NCBI GenBank assembly: GCA_017858325.1 | Contig: JAFMBT010000004.1 | Coordinates: forward strand, 1-64,000 | Direction of reading: 5' to 3' | DNA: 64,000 nt | From: Candidatus Planktophila sp. | GTDB taxonomy: Bacteria > Actinomycetota > Actinomycetes > Nanopelagicales > Nanopelagicaceae | In this document: one piece after another, positions 16,149-26,332 of the stretch | Numbering within the stretch: the stretch's first letter is position 1 | How the letters are laid out: each line of letters begins with the position of its first letter | Program-made: the position numbers and the translations under genes | The notes under the pieces: generated by a model | What the model saw: only the letters and a program-made list of their open reading frames with translations | Databases searched by the model: none | Told to the model about the DNA's origin: nothing

Positions 16149-18235
16149 ATCTTCGGTCTCGCCTGAGTCTACTTGTCATCCAAATCTTAATTATTTCATT
16201 GATGGTTGCTCTTTTGGGAAGGCTCTTTTATCTACAAGTAGCGGCAGCTCCTCAGTATAAAGATGCAGCCCTTTCGATCCAGAGTCGAGATGTTGTGACT
16301 CCAGCAACGCGTGGTCTGATTGTTGATGCATCAGGTATTCCACTGGCGTTAAACAAAGTCGGAGTCGCGATTACTGTTGATCGAACCATAATTGATAAAC
16401 AAGAGGATAAGGGCGAGGCGGTTCTACGTTCGTTAGCACGCCTATTAAAAATTAAATATGTGAATATTCTGCAACGCACCCGCTTATGTGGTGAGCTTGA
16501 ATCTGGAAAGCGCGCTGGATGTTGGACTGGATCTCGCTTTCAACCTATTCCCATCACAAAAGATGCGGATCCATCTTTAGCTCTGCAGATTGTTGAACGC
16601 TCAGACCAATACCCAGGAATCAGTGCAGCACCGGTTGCTATCCGCTCGTATCCAGGTAACGGTGATGTAAATGCCGCACATATGCTGGGATATATCGGTC
16701 CACTCACTGAAGGTGACCTCGCTGGAGAAAATGGCCGCACTTATTTCCGCTCAGAGTACATAGGTAAAGCTGGTCTAGAGATTCAGTACGATGAATTTTT
16801 ACGTGGAACCCCCGGGATCAAGACATTTACCGTTGATCGTAAAGAAGTGGTGACAAATACTAGAAAAGTCACTAATCCAATTCCTGGTAATCATTTAGTT
16901 ACCAGTATTGATACTCGACTTCAGGCAGCGAGCGAAAAGGCTCTCGCCGCCGCCGTTGCTCGTTCTCGAGCAAATGGTTATCGAGCAGATGGTGCCGCTG
17001 CCGTAGTAATGGATGTTGTGACAGGCAGAATTTTGGCACTTGCTTCATATCCAACTTTTGATCCGAACGCTTATGAACGTGGCCTCACCACCAAGCAAGC
17101 ACGTGATCTTTACTCAGAGTCGCAAGGAGTGCCCGCGCTAAATCGTGCCCTGCAGGGAGTTTTTGCTCCTGCATCAACATTTAAAGTAGTCTCACTTGCT
17201 GCAGCAGCTAGCGCTGGCTACAACCTCAATGCAAATTATGACTGCCCCGGTCAATTTGAAGTAGGAACACGTATATTTCGCAACTTTGAGAGCAAGGATC
17301 AAGGGACTCTCTCAATGAAGAAAGCGATCGCCGTCTCGTGTGACACGATTTGGTACAAAATCGCGTTCTCTGAATGGATAAAAGATGGGGGACTTAAGCC
17401 AAAGAGTAATCCAAATGATTTCTTTTTTAAGGCTGCAGAAGGATTTCAGGTCGGCCAGCGAACAGGTATAGATCTACCATCCGAATCTTCCGGGCGCCTG
17501 GCAAACCGCGAATGGAGAATTTCTTGGTATGAACAGAACAAGGACTTTTATTGCAATTATAAAGAACGTGCAAGTAAGGCACAGCAGACTGCGTTCCTGA
17601 TAGAGCTTGCCCGAGAAAATTGTTTAGATGGTGACAAGATTCGTGCTGGCGATGCCGTCAACTTCTCTATTGGTCAAGGCGACACAGTAATTACACCCCT
17701 GAAGTTAACCCAGATGTATGCAGCCATTGCCAATGGCGGAACAATATGGAAGCCAACTGTCGGCAAAGCCATCGTCACAACTGAGGGGAGAATTCTTCAG
17801 ACTATCTCTCCAGAAAAGGTTGGAACGCTACCTACGAACAAGGCAACTCTTAAGTTTTTGCAGAGTTCCCTTCGTGAGGTGGTCGTATCAGGTACTGGGG
17901 CTGGTGCCTTTAGCGGTTTCCCGATCGCTGTCAGTGGTAAGACCGGAACAGCTGAAGTCTTTGGAAGAAATGCAGATGGCTCACTTAAAAGCGATACCTC
18001 ATGGTTTGCCGGGTATGGCCCAACTAATAAGCCACGCTTTGCCGTTGTCATGATGGTCTCGCAAGGTGGTTTCGGATCTTCATCATCAGGTGTTGGGGTG
18101 CGTCAAATTTTCGAAACCCTTTTCGGGGTTCAGGGATCTACGATTGTGCCCGGAGCGGCGATCTATCCAGAGGGAAAGCCGCCAACTGTTTTACCTAAAA
18201 TTTCACCAGCAACGAAGGCAAAGGTGGCGCCATGA
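16145..18235 (+). CDS. mrdA: class B penicillin-binding protein 2 (elongation transpeptidase)
   Basis: A 696-residue DD-transpeptidase that cross-links peptidoglycan during elongation. It has one N-terminal transmembrane helix (about 8-30) and a dimerisation/pedestal domain. The transpeptidase motifs are SxxK as S344-TF-K347, SxN-type SCD at 398-400 and KTG at 599-601. An insertion of about 40 residues with Cys470 and Cys493 lies between SCD and KTG; a disulfide there is possible. It overlaps mreD by 4 bases and rodA by 4 bases. Confidence 0.95.
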   Translation: MNLRSRLSLLVIQILIISLMVALLGRLFYLQVAAAPQYKDAALSIQSRDVVTPATRGLIVDASGIPLALNKVGVAITVDRTIIDKQEDKGEAVLRSLARLLKIKYVNILQRTRLCGELESGKRAGCWTGSRFQPIPITKDADPSLALQIVERSDQYPGISAAPVAIRSYPGNGDVNAAHMLGYIGPLTEGDLAGENGRTYFRSEYIGKAGLEIQYDEFLRGTPGIKTFTVDRKEVVTNTRKVTNPIPGNHLVTSIDTRLQAASEKALAAAVARSRANGYRADGAAAVVMDVVTGRILALASYPTFDPNAYERGLTTKQARDLYSESQGVPALNRALQGVFAPASTFKVVSLAAAASAGYNLNANYDCPGQFEVGTRIFRNFESKDQGTLSMKKAIAVSCDTIWYKIAFSEWIKDGGLKPKSNPNDFFFKAAEGFQVGQRTGIDLPSESSGRLANREWRISWYEQNKDFYCNYKERASKAQQTAFLIELARENCLDGDKIRAGDAVNFSIGQGDTVITPLKLTQMYAAIANGGTIWKPTVGKAIVTTEGRILQTISPEKVGTLPTNKATLKFLQSSLREVVVSGTGAGAFSGFPIAVSGKTGTAEVFGRNADGSLKSDTSWFAGYGPTNKPRFAVVMMVSQGGFGSSSSGVGVRQIFETLFGVQGSTIVPGAAIYPEGKPPTVLPKISPATKAKVAP

Positions 18236-19392
18236 GTTTAATCAATCAACGCCAAGGCTTTCGTCGTACCCGAGGCAAGAGCGCTTTCTGGGGTCTTGAT
18301 CCCATATTGACCGTGGCAGTAGGACTTCTACTCTTTATCGGCACTCTATTGGTCTATGCCGCAACTCGTGATTGGTATGCCTCCAACGGATTAGATCCTG
18401 AGTATTACCTCAAGCGCCACGTTATCAACATTATGATCGGCATTCTCCTTGCATGGGGTACGACAGTTATTGATTATAGATCTTTGCGCGCATATACACC
18501 TGTCGTGTGGGGCCTTGGTGTAATTGGTCTTACCGCTGTTTTGATTCCGGGAATAGGCAGCGAAGTAAATGGAGCGCGGGCATGGTTTCCACTTCCAGGC
18601 GGATTTCAGATTCAGCCAGCTGAGTTATCAAAAATTGCAATAATAGTTGGAATGTCAATGCTCCTATCTGAGTATCGCCATGAATCAGATGCACCATCCC
18701 ATCGCGATGTTATTCAAGCCCTACTAGTTGCCGCAATTCCAGTTGGACTTATTCTTCTACAGCCAGATATGGGTACGGTTTTTATCATCAGTGTCGCGGT
18801 TGTTGCAATGATTGGCGCTTCTGGTGCTCCTTCGCGTTGGGTCGTCGGCTTAATTTTGATAGCGCTCTTGGGTGGCTTCGGCGCCACGAAGCTTGGCGTG
18901 ATTAATGATTATCAAGTAAAGCGATTACAATCATTTGTAGATCCAAACTCTGATGTACTCGGGGCCGGTTACCAATTGCGTCAAGCGAGAATTACAGTTG
19001 GCTCAGGGGGTTTATTTGGCACAGGTTTATTTGAAGGGCCACAAACAAATGGACGCTTTGTTCCTGAGCAGCAGACAGACTTTATTTTTACCGTCGCCGG
19101 TGAACAACTTGGCTTTGTTGGAAGTGGATTTATCCTTCTTCTCTATCTCACGATAGTGATGCGCGCATTTACAATTGCGCGAAGATCCACAGATGCCTTT
19201 GGTAGAATGGTCTGTGTTGGTGTGCTCTCGTGGTTTGCTTTTCAAACTTTTGAAAATATAGGTATGACCCTTGGGCTGATGCCCATGACCGGTGTGCCCT
19301 TACCCTTCCTCTCATATGGAGGCTCAAGCATGTTCGCCAATATGATCGGCTTTGGTCTTTTACAGAATATTTACGCCAAACAGCGCGGCTAA
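18232..19392 (+). CDS. rodA: RodA, SEDS-family peptidoglycan glycosyltransferase
   Basis: A 386-residue polytopic protein that polymerises lipid II together with PBP2. About ten membrane helices are visible. The family motifs include NGARAWFPLPGG and QPAELSKIA, and the C-terminal PLPFLSYGGSSM signature of SEDS proteins is clear. It overlaps the PBP2 gene by 4 bases and is last in the ndk-mreBCD-pbp2-rodA run. The downstream gap of 223 bp leads to rne. Confidence 0.96.
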   Translation: MSLINQRQGFRRTRGKSAFWGLDPILTVAVGLLLFIGTLLVYAATRDWYASNGLDPEYYLKRHVINIMIGILLAWGTTVIDYRSLRAYTPVVWGLGVIGLTAVLIPGIGSEVNGARAWFPLPGGFQIQPAELSKIAIIVGMSMLLSEYRHESDAPSHRDVIQALLVAAIPVGLILLQPDMGTVFIISVAVVAMIGASGAPSRWVVGLILIALLGGFGATKLGVINDYQVKRLQSFVDPNSDVLGAGYQLRQARITVGSGGLFGTGLFEGPQTNGRFVPEQQTDFIFTVAGEQLGFVGSGFILLLYLTIVMRAFTIARRSTDAFGRMVCVGVLSWFAFQTFENIGMTLGLMPMTGVPLPFLSYGGSSMFANMIGFGLLQNIYAKQRG

Positions 19393-19439
19393 ATCAGGCG
19401 TGAAGGGGTGAATTTTAGGAATATTGGCTCTCAATCTGC

Positions 19440-19615
19440 CATAATGAGCCAACAGTTCAGCGCGGCTAGCGATTGAAATCGCGCCAGCGGCGGACTCATT
19501 AAATTTAGGTAATTTCACGAAGTACCGCACGCACAAGGCGACGGTAAGAGAATTTGCTCAGGGAGACTTGGGCCAGAGCAAGTCATTGCAGTTGCGATGA
19601 CGTAGAGGATTTATA
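19440..19615 (+). promoter_or_regulatory. structured leader of the RNase E/G gene
   Basis: This untranslated stretch has a possible -10 box CATAAT at 19440-19445. A hairpin follows, GGC-TA-GCGAT with loop TGAA pairing ATCGC-GCC (19464-19485). A second stem pairs TTGCTC (19554-19559) with GAGCAA (19576-19581). Long structured leaders on rne allow autoregulation by the enzyme in other bacteria; here that is inference. Confidence 0.45.
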
Positions 19616-21763
19616 GTGATGGCAATAGAGCCAAAATCACCGCGTAAGCGTGCGGTGAAAAAGATTAAAGCTAAGGTGCTGGAAGCAATCAGCGATCTAC
19701 CCGCAGGTGCGGCTACCGAGGAACCAGCAAAGACACGTAAGCGGGCGGCTGCAATTCCAGTCCCAGTTTTTCAGGCGGCAGAAGCTACAGATGCACCGGT
19801 AAAGGCTGCGCGACGCAGTAAGGCGAAGAGCAGTCCTGAAGAAGATACTTCAGCGCCAACGAGCGCTGTAGACGATGAATCTGATTCTGATCCACGCAAT
19901 CGCAATCGTCGCCGTCGTCGTGGTGGTCGCGGTCGCCGTCGTCCGCAAGATGAAGGAATAGCCACTGATTCCACAGAAGATTCTGATGAACCAGATTCTG
20001 AATCAGGAGATGCCGCAACGTCAGAAAGTGGCGATGGCACAACTCATCGCCGTCGCCGCCGCCGCCGCGCAGCAGGTGAGGACGTCACACCAGGGGAAAC
20101 TATTGATGAAGATGGTGTTGTCACAGTCGTAAAGGTTCGTGAAGTTCGTGAGCGGCCTGCTCGCGCAGAGCGCGCAGAGCGTGCCGAGCGCGGTACCCGT
20201 AACCGTCGCGAGAGAGATCGTGGCAGAGACCGTGGTCGTGATGAATATCGCGAGCCATATCGTCGCCGCGGAACAGTCATCACAGATGGAGAATTCTTAG
20301 CTCGTCGTGAGAATGTGGATCGTGAGATGGTCGTTCGCCAAATCGGAGATCGTATTCAGATCGGTGTCATCGAAGATAAGGTCATGGTTGAGCATTACGT
20401 CAACCGAAATGCAAATGTTTCCTACGTTGGTAACGTCTATTTAGGTCGAGTACAGAACGTTCTTCCTTCTATGGAAGCAGCCTTCGTTGATATTGGCAAA
20501 GGCCGAAATGCTGTTCTCTATGCCGGAGAAGTAAATTGGGATGCAGCAGGGATTTCTGAATCATCACCACGCAAAATTGAAATGGTTTTAAAGACCGGCC
20601 AACCAGTTCTTGTGCAGGTAACAAAAGATCCTATTGGTCAAAAAGGTGCGCGCCTTACCTCACAAATTTCACTTCCCGGCCGTTATGTTGTCTATGTTCC
20701 TGGCGGTGGAATGAGCGGAATTTCAAAGCGTCTTCCAGAGTCAGAGCGCACACGCCTAAAGGCAATTCTTAAAAATCTTATCCCGGAAGAAGCCGGCGTG
20801 ATTGTACGTACCGCAGCTGAAGGTGTCTCAGAGGAAGAGTTGACTAATGATGTCGCTCGCCTCAAAGCGCAATGGGAAGATATTTACGCGAAGTCAGAGA
20901 ATCCAAATTTCCACGCACCAGCGCTACTTCTCTCAGAGCCTGATCTCGCTGTTCGAGTCATCCGCGATATCTTCAACGAAGATTTCCGTAGGCTGATCAT
21001 TCAGGGTAACGAGGCATATACCGAAATTACAGATTATCTCGGTTCAATTGCACCTGAACTTAATGCAAAGATTGAGCGATACTCAGGTAACAGCGATCTC
21101 TTTGCCGACTATCGTGTAGAAGAGCAGCTTGCTAAGGCATTTGATCGCAAGGTCTATCTTCCTTCAGGTGGATCACTTGTAATTGATCGCACCGAAGCGA
21201 TGATTGTGATCGATGTGAACACCGGAAAATTCATCGGTAAGGGTGGAAACCTCGAAGAGACGGTGACAAAAAATAACCTTGAAGCAGCAGAAGAGATCGC
21301 TCGTCAACTTCGCTTGCGCGACCTTGGCGGAATTATCGTGATTGACTTTATCGATATGACACTTGAATCCAATAGAGATGCGGTACTCCGTCGCCTGATT
21401 GAATGTTTGGGTCGCGATCGTACAAAGCATCAAGTCGCTGAAGTCACTTCCCTTGGACTAGTGCAGATGACTCGTAAACGAGTCGGGCAAGGACTTATTG
21501 AGGCATTTTCTACAACGTGTGATACCTGCTCTGGTCGCGGTATTCATATCCATATGGATCCAGTTGCGATTAAAGCTCCAACGCCACAAGTCAATTCGCA
21601 GAGTGCGGAGCATGACGATGTGGAAGAGGAAGCAGCGACAGAACATGAATTTCATGAAGTTCTCAACGATGAGATCCCAGTAGAAGTTGCAACGGAAGAG
21701 GCCCCCAAGGGTCGCCGCCGTCGTCGCGCCGCCTCATCTGGCGTGATTACTCCGGGCACTTAA
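19616..21763 (+). CDS. rne: ribonuclease E/G
   Basis: Endoribonuclease for mRNA decay and rRNA/tRNA processing, 715 residues. The first about 230 residues are low-complexity with acidic runs and Arg-rich blocks, typical of actinobacterial enzymes whose disordered arm is N-terminal. The S1 RNA-binding domain follows (NVYLGRVQNVLPSMEAAFVD). The metal-binding catalytic residues are Asp533 (VIDVNTG) and Asp577 (VIDFIDM). The zinc-link CxxC is Cys635-Cys638 (CDTCSGRG). A short Arg-rich tail ends the protein. GTG at 19616 or ATG at 19619 both sit well behind GAGGA at 19605-19609. Confidence 0.95.
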   Translation: MMAIEPKSPRKRAVKKIKAKVLEAISDLPAGAATEEPAKTRKRAAAIPVPVFQAAEATDAPVKAARRSKAKSSPEEDTSAPTSAVDDESDSDPRNRNRRRRRGGRGRRRPQDEGIATDSTEDSDEPDSESGDAATSESGDGTTHRRRRRRRAAGEDVTPGETIDEDGVVTVVKVREVRERPARAERAERAERGTRNRRERDRGRDRGRDEYREPYRRRGTVITDGEFLARRENVDREMVVRQIGDRIQIGVIEDKVMVEHYVNRNANVSYVGNVYLGRVQNVLPSMEAAFVDIGKGRNAVLYAGEVNWDAAGISESSPRKIEMVLKTGQPVLVQVTKDPIGQKGARLTSQISLPGRYVVYVPGGGMSGISKRLPESERTRLKAILKNLIPEEAGVIVRTAAEGVSEEELTNDVARLKAQWEDIYAKSENPNFHAPALLLSEPDLAVRVIRDIFNEDFRRLIIQGNEAYTEITDYLGSIAPELNAKIERYSGNSDLFADYRVEEQLAKAFDRKVYLPSGGSLVIDRTEAMIVIDVNTGKFIGKGGNLEETVTKNNLEAAEEIARQLRLRDLGGIIVIDFIDMTLESNRDAVLRRLIECLGRDRTKHQVAEVTSLGLVQMTRKRVGQGLIEAFSTTCDTCSGRGIHIHMDPVAIKAPTPQVNSQSAEHDDVEEEAATEHEFHEVLNDEIPVEVATEEAPKGRRRRRAASSGVITPGT

Positions 21764-21791
21764 CCGAGTGCAAGGAGATCTACCCCCTGAT

Positions 21792-21821
21792 TTGACGCTA
21801 GGACTACGAGATCCGTACCCT
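21792..21821 (+). promoter_or_regulatory. candidate promoter of rplU-rpmA
   Basis: TTGACG (21792-21797) and TACCCT (21816-21821) are separated by 18 bp. The predicted leader of about 55 bases contains a small GGCCAGC-TTTC-GCTGAGCC hairpin before the ribosome binding site. Confidence 0.45.
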
Positions 21822-21881
21822 AGAGCCCTGCCCGCGGCCAGCTTTCGCTGAGCCAAGGCTTAAGTGAAGTGGAGCAATAAC

Positions 21882-22202
21882 GTGTACGCAATCGTGAAAG
21901 CTGGCGGACGCCAGGAGAAGGTAACTGTTGGGGAGACCATCACAGTCGATCGCATCGACTCTGCTGCTGGATCTTCAGTTACATTCCCAGCAGTTCTCCT
22001 CGTAGACGGTGCAACCGTTACTGCAGATCCAAAGGCCCTGGCATCAGTGAAGGTAACTGGTGAGATTATCGATGAGGTTAAAGGTCCAAAGATCGACATC
22101 CTTCGCTACATGAATAAGACGGGATACCGTCGTCGTCAAGGTTTTCGTGCACAGCACACTCGAGTAAAGATCACCGCAATCAGCGGCGTTAAGGGGGCAT
22201 AA
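21882..22202 (+). CDS. rplU: 50S ribosomal protein L21
   Basis: A 106-residue large-subunit protein. GTG at 21882 is chosen because the family starts [11 protein letters not shown] and GGAG at 21871-21874 lies 7 bases upstream; a GTG 18 bases earlier would add an unrelated extension. The C-terminus [18 protein letters not shown] is the L21 signature. It is followed 3 bp later by rpmA, as almost universally in bacteria. Confidence 0.97.
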   Translation: MYAIVKAGGRQEKVTVGETITVDRIDSAAGSSVTFPAVLLVDGATVTADPKALASVKVTGEIIDEVKGPKIDILRYMNKTGYRRRQGFRAQHTRVKITAISGVKGA

Positions 22203-22205
22203 GAA

Positions 22206-22460
22206 ATGGCAAGTAAGAAGGGTGTCTCCTCGACACGAAACGGTCGCGATTCCAATCCACAGTACCTTGGCATCAAGCGCTTCGGTGGACAAGAAGTAAA
22301 TGCCGGCGAGATATTGGTTCGCCAGCGCGGTACACACTTTCACCCAGGTAAGAACGTTGGACGCGGAAAGGACGACACACTCTTTGCACTAGCTGCAGGG
22401 GCTGTTGAGTTCGGTCGCGCTCGCGGTCGTCGTGTAGTGAATGTAGTTCCGGTAGCGTAA
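22206..22460 (+). CDS. rpmA: 50S ribosomal protein L27
   Basis: An 84-residue protein whose N-terminus reaches the peptidyl-transferase centre. It starts [20 protein letters not shown] and contains the family block [15 protein letters not shown]. There is no cleavable N-terminal extension of the Firmicute type. It is cotranscribed with rplU and followed by a terminator-like hairpin. Confidence 0.97.
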   Translation: MASKKGVSSTRNGRDSNPQYLGIKRFGGQEVNAGEILVRQRGTHFHPGKNVGRGKDDTLFALAAGAVEFGRARGRRVVNVVPVA

Positions 22461-22480
22461 AAAGGTTTCTCTTAAAAGAG

Positions 22481-22510
22481 CGGGCCGCATCCATGCGTGT
22501 CCGTTTTTTT
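22481..22510 (+). terminator. terminator after rpmA
   Basis: CGGGCCGCAT and ATGCGTGTCCG form an imperfect G/C-rich hairpin around a CC loop, followed by a run of seven or eight T. It separates rplU-rpmA from obgE. Confidence 0.6.
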
Positions 22511-22581
22511 ATTGCTCGTACAATCCATAATTTATTTCACATCAGATTTAGAGTAGATAGAGGCTAGGAAGGGGTAAGGCG

Positions 22582-24051
22582 ATGACATCATTTGTAGATC
22601 GCGTAACTCTCTATGCCTCTGCCGGTAACGGGGGAGATGGTTGCGTCTCTGTTAAGCGCGAGAAATTTAAACCTCTCGGCGGACCCGATGGTGGAAACGG
22701 TGGCCGTGGTGGGGATGTCATCCTCGTAGTCGACTCCAGCGTTACAACACTTCTTGATTTTCACCATTCACCACATCGCAAAGCAACATCTGGACATCAG
22801 GGGTATGGCGATCGTAAAGATGGACACACTGGCGAAGATCTTATTTTGGCTGTTCCAAATGGCACTGTCGTCTATGACAAAGATGGAAATCTTCTTGCAG
22901 ATTTAGTCGGCATCGGAACAACATTTATGGCAGCACAAGGTGGCCATGGTGGTCTTGGAAACCTTGCGCTCTCATCTTCCAAGCGCCGCGCCCCAGGTTT
23001 TGCACTCCTTGGTGAGCCAGGCCAAACGCGTACGCTCTCACTCGAACTTAAATCAGTCGCTGATATCGCACTCGTAGGTTTTCCAAGTGCCGGTAAATCT
23101 TCATTGATCGCCGCGATATCGGCAGCGCGTCCAAAGATTGCTGATTATCCATTCACCACTCTTGTGCCAAACCTCGGAGTCGTTCAGGCAGGAGAAACTC
23201 GCTTTACCGTTGCAGATGTTCCTGGTTTGATTCCAGGAGCGTCACAAGGAAAAGGTCTGGGCCTTGAATTTTTGCGACATGTTGAACGCTGTGTTGCACT
23301 CGTACATATTCTTGATTGCGGAACTCTGGAAACCGATCGTAATCCAGTACAGGATCTCGACATTATTGAGGAAGAACTCGCACTCTATGGTGGACTAGAG
23401 GATCGAGTCCGTATCGTTGCTCTCAACAAAATTGACCTACCAGATGGTTCTGCGATGGCAGATATGGTTGAAGAGACTCTCCGCGATAAAGGGTATGAGG
23501 TTTATAAAGTCTCCGCGGCTAGTCGTGCAGGTTTACAAGAGCTCACCTATGCAATGGGCCGATTGGTACATAAGGCGCGAGCAGAGGCAGCAACGGAGGA
23601 GCGCACCAGAATCATTCTGCGCCCAACTGCCGTTGATGACTCGGGCTTTACCGTCCACGCTCATGCAGATGGAGCATTCGAAGTGCGTGGCAAGAAAGTT
23701 GAGCGCTGGGTGCGCCAGACCAACTTCAAGAACGCTGAAGCTATTGGTTATCTCGCTGATCGACTCGCACAGCTCGGTGTTGAGAAAGAACTCTTCAAGA
23801 AGGGTGCAGTCGCCGGAAGTGAAGTGCGTATCGGAGATGGTGAAGATCAAATCATCTTTGATTGGGAGCCAACAATTGAAGCTGGCGCTGAACAGTTAGC
23901 GGGCCATCTCCATAGACGCGGTGAGGATTCTCGCCTAGAGTCGACATGGATTGTGGAAGAGCGTGTAGTCGATCAACTCAGCGATGATGAAATTGCTAAG
24001 CAGTGGGAGTACAACGTTGAAGATCCACATACACCACGGGTGAAAGAGTAA
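22582..24051 (+). CDS. obgE: Obg/CgtA GTPase
   Basis: A 489-residue essential GTPase in 50S assembly and stress control. The glycine-rich Obg fold is residues 1-158 ([27 protein letters not shown]). The G domain has G1 GFPSAGKSS at 166-174, G3 DVPG and G4 NKID. A C-terminal OCT domain (about 340-420) is followed by an acidic tail. ATG at 22582 follows a purine-rich GGAAGGGG. It lies between rpmA and proB in the common rplU-rpmA-obg-proB order. Confidence 0.96.
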   Translation: MTSFVDRVTLYASAGNGGDGCVSVKREKFKPLGGPDGGNGGRGGDVILVVDSSVTTLLDFHHSPHRKATSGHQGYGDRKDGHTGEDLILAVPNGTVVYDKDGNLLADLVGIGTTFMAAQGGHGGLGNLALSSSKRRAPGFALLGEPGQTRTLSLELKSVADIALVGFPSAGKSSLIAAISAARPKIADYPFTTLVPNLGVVQAGETRFTVADVPGLIPGASQGKGLGLEFLRHVERCVALVHILDCGTLETDRNPVQDLDIIEEELALYGGLEDRVRIVALNKIDLPDGSAMADMVEETLRDKGYEVYKVSAASRAGLQELTYAMGRLVHKARAEAATEERTRIILRPTAVDDSGFTVHAHADGAFEVRGKKVERWVRQTNFKNAEAIGYLADRLAQLGVEKELFKKGAVAGSEVRIGDGEDQIIFDWEPTIEAGAEQLAGHLHRRGEDSRLESTWIVEERVVDQLSDDEIAKQWEYNVEDPHTPRVKE

Positions 24052-24055
24052 GAGT

Positions 24056-25171
24056 ATGGATCGCACAGTTATCACGTCGGCGAAACGTATTGTGATCAAG
24101 ATTGGCTCGTCATCTCTTACCGGCTCTGCTGGATCAAACCTTGACGCAAATGCTGTAGCGAAAATCGTCACCGTTATCGCAAGCCTGAAGGCGCGTGGCG
24201 CCGAAGTTGCGCTGGTCTCCTCCGGGGCAATTGCGGCAGGACTGGCACCCCTGAAGCTCTCCTCTCGTCCAAAAGATCTGGCAACTCAGCAGGCTGCAGC
24301 TTCAGTAGGACAAGGCTTGTTAATCGCTCGCTATAACCAGGCATTTTCTGAACATTCAATTCTCTCATCACAAGTTCTTCTGACAACAGAAGATGTTGTG
24401 CGTCGCTCGCACTACCAGAATGCTCATCAAACACTTTCTAAGTTGTTATCACTCGGTGTTGTTCCGATCATTAATGAAAACGATACGGTTGGAACACAAG
24501 AGATTCGCTTCGGTGATAACGATCGTCTGGCAGCGCTAGTGGCTCTACTCATCAGCGCTGATTTACTCGTTCTCATCTCAGATATTGATGCCCTGTATGA
24601 CGCTCCTCCTTCACAATCTGGTGCGAAGGTAATTCACGAAGTTCATGCGATGGAAGATATCGATTCAATTGCACTAGGCGGGGCGGGATCTGCCGGTGTC
24701 GGTAGTGGGGGAATGGTGACAAAGGTTGAGGCGGCACGGATTTCCACAAGTGCTGGTATTCCAATGCTCTTGACTTCTCTTTCGCAATCTCAGGAAGCTC
24801 TTACTGGGCAAGAAGTTGGAACCCTCTTTCACTCGCATGGAGTGCGCACCACGGCGCGCTTGCTCTGGCTGGCCCACGCATCAACGCCACGAGGCCGCTT
24901 AGTACTCGATGATGGAGCAGTTACCGCACTTCGCGAACGCGGTGTCTCGTTATTACCTGCTGGCGTGACCAGTGTCAGCGGTGAATTTATCGCAGGAGAT
25001 ACAGTGGAGTTAGTCTCACAAGCTGGTGAAGTTATTGCACGCGGCCTTGTAGCCTTTGATGCTGGTGAAATCCCACAGATGTTGGGTCGTTCCACAAAAG
25101 AGTTAGCAGCCTCTCTTGGAGCAGAGTATGAGCGCGAACTCGTGCACCGCGATGATCTAGTTCTTCTCTGA
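24056..25171 (+). CDS. proB: glutamate 5-kinase
   Basis: First step of proline synthesis: phosphorylates glutamate. It has 371 residues. The amino-acid-kinase domain has KIGSSSLTG near the start, VSSGAIAAG and the INENDTVGTQEIRFGDND substrate loop. A C-terminal PUA domain (about 280-365) ends the protein. It starts 4 bp after obgE. The usual partner proA is not adjacent; an opposite-strand hydrolase gene intervenes and its 3' end overlaps that of proB by 15 bp. Confidence 0.96.
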   Translation: MDRTVITSAKRIVIKIGSSSLTGSAGSNLDANAVAKIVTVIASLKARGAEVALVSSGAIAAGLAPLKLSSRPKDLATQQAAASVGQGLLIARYNQAFSEHSILSSQVLLTTEDVVRRSHYQNAHQTLSKLLSLGVVPIINENDTVGTQEIRFGDNDRLAALVALLISADLLVLISDIDALYDAPPSQSGAKVIHEVHAMEDIDSIALGGAGSAGVGSGGMVTKVEAARISTSAGIPMLLTSLSQSQEALTGQEVGTLFHSHGVRTTARLLWLAHASTPRGRLVLDDGAVTALRERGVSLLPAGVTSVSGEFIAGDTVELVSQAGEVIARGLVAFDAGEIPQMLGRSTKELAASLGAEYERELVHRDDLVLL

Positions 25172-26299
25172 TATCTCTTTCAGTACTGCTGCAATATCAT
25201 CACTGATTCCATCAGAACTCGTTGGCATATCACTAAGTTTTATAATCACAGTTTTCGTCGCCTTATCTTGGTAAATGTATTGACCATGAAGGCCCATCAT
25301 CAGGTTTATTCCAGGGTATGGATGCCACATCTGTGCGCTATATCCCCAGCCATAATCAAGATTTACCTCAGAGGTGGATAAGCGCTTACTCCACGACGGG
25401 CTTGCGATATCTGGCATTCCACTCAAGAGAGCTTGACCCACACGAGCATAATCTCTCGCCGATGCATTAAAGCAACAGAAAGCCTTTTCATATCCGCCGA
25501 CCTTATCGACATTCCATGTGGCGTTGTAATCAGCACGCACTCGCTTCCAGATGCGGTTACTAAACTCATCAGCTAATGAATTACCTGTTACTTCTTGAAT
25601 AATGAGCCCGAGCATCTGCGTATTAACGCTTCGGTACTCTGCAAATGATCCTGGCTCTTCTCTCATCTTTCTATTGTTATTTAAGAAGTAATTCATATCT
25701 GTTGTCGCATACATCTGAGCAATTGCAACACCCCAACCAGCTGGACCAGAAGGGTAATTATCTGAGACCCCAATTCCAGATTTCATATCGAGCAGATCTC
25801 TGATTGTTACCTTGTCGAAAGATGTTCCAGCTTTGAAGCGGGGGAGATAGCTAACAAAGGTGTTATCTTCATTGAGGGTTCCTTCATCGATTAACTGGCC
25901 AATAACGAGTGCAGTCATGGTTTTGGCTACAGAATATGATGGAAGGACAGTTGATTCGGTCTTACCATTTAAATACTTCTCGTAGGTGATCTTTCCATCT
26001 CTAATCACGAGAAATGCATTTGTCTGAGTAGCATCTAGAAATTCTTGGAAGCTTACATTCTCTCCCTGCCACATTACCTGCATGATCTCCTCTTGCTCTC
26101 CGATAATCCATGCAGATTCAGTCGATGGCGCACCCTCGATAATGTGAGAAGGCATGAGGTCAGGGGTCTTTGATGCGGGAGCAAACCCTAACCGGATTGT
26201 GGCAATTGGTTCGGGGTAACGAATCACTTTGGTCAATCCAAAGAGGGCTAGATAGAGAACAAATACAGAAATGAGGATGTTACGAATAATTGTGCGCAC
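25157..26299 (-). CDS. membrane-anchored serine hydrolase, beta-lactamase/PBP-like
   Basis: A 380-residue protein with an N-terminal hydrophobic anchor or signal (about 7-24). It has the class C beta-lactamase-type motif SxxK at S123-VA-K126 (SYSVAKTMTAL). An EYRSVNTQMLG segment sits where the second active-site motif is expected, and GLHGQYIY is near the C-terminus. This family includes esterases, D-amino-acid amidases and 6-aminohexanoate-type hydrolases; the substrate cannot be told. GTG at 26299 is supported by a TAGCCT box ending 6 bases upstream on the minus strand. It runs against proB and diverges from proA. Confidence 0.82.
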   Translation of the reverse strand: MRTIIRNILISVFVLYLALFGLTKVIRYPEPIATIRLGFAPASKTPDLMPSHIIEGAPSTESAWIIGEQEEIMQVMWQGENVSFQEFLDATQTNAFLVIRDGKITYEKYLNGKTESTVLPSYSVAKTMTALVIGQLIDEGTLNEDNTFVSYLPRFKAGTSFDKVTIRDLLDMKSGIGVSDNYPSGPAGWGVAIAQMYATTDMNYFLNNNRKMREEPGSFAEYRSVNTQMLGLIIQEVTGNSLADEFSNRIWKRVRADYNATWNVDKVGGYEKAFCCFNASARDYARVGQALLSGMPDIASPSWSKRLSTSEVNLDYGWGYSAQMWHPYPGINLMMGLHGQYIYQDKATKTVIIKLSDMPTSSDGISDDIAAVLKEISEKN

Positions 26300-26305
26300 G
26301 CGGTT

Positions 26306-26325
26306 AGGCTATCGCGCGCTAGGCT
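26306..26325. promoter_or_regulatory. back-to-back leaderless promoters for hydrolase and proA
   Basis: On the minus strand TAGCCT (26311-26306) ends 6 bases before the hydrolase GTG. On the plus strand TAGGCT (26320-26325) ends 7 bases before the proA ATG. The 33 bp between the two start codons therefore hold both -10 boxes in a near-palindromic arrangement. Confidence 0.5.
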
Positions 26326-26332
26326 TATTCCC

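Noticed and set aside
19771..20283. Long minus-strand frames opposite the start of rne
   Set aside because: They result from the Arg/Asp/Ser-rich low-complexity coding of the RNase E/G N-terminal arm and have no start signals.
24056..24061. Missing ribosome binding site of proB as evidence for another leaderless gene
   Set aside because: No -10-like hexamer lies 6-7 bases upstream, and the gene is 4 bp behind obgE, so read-through and reinitiation explain it better.
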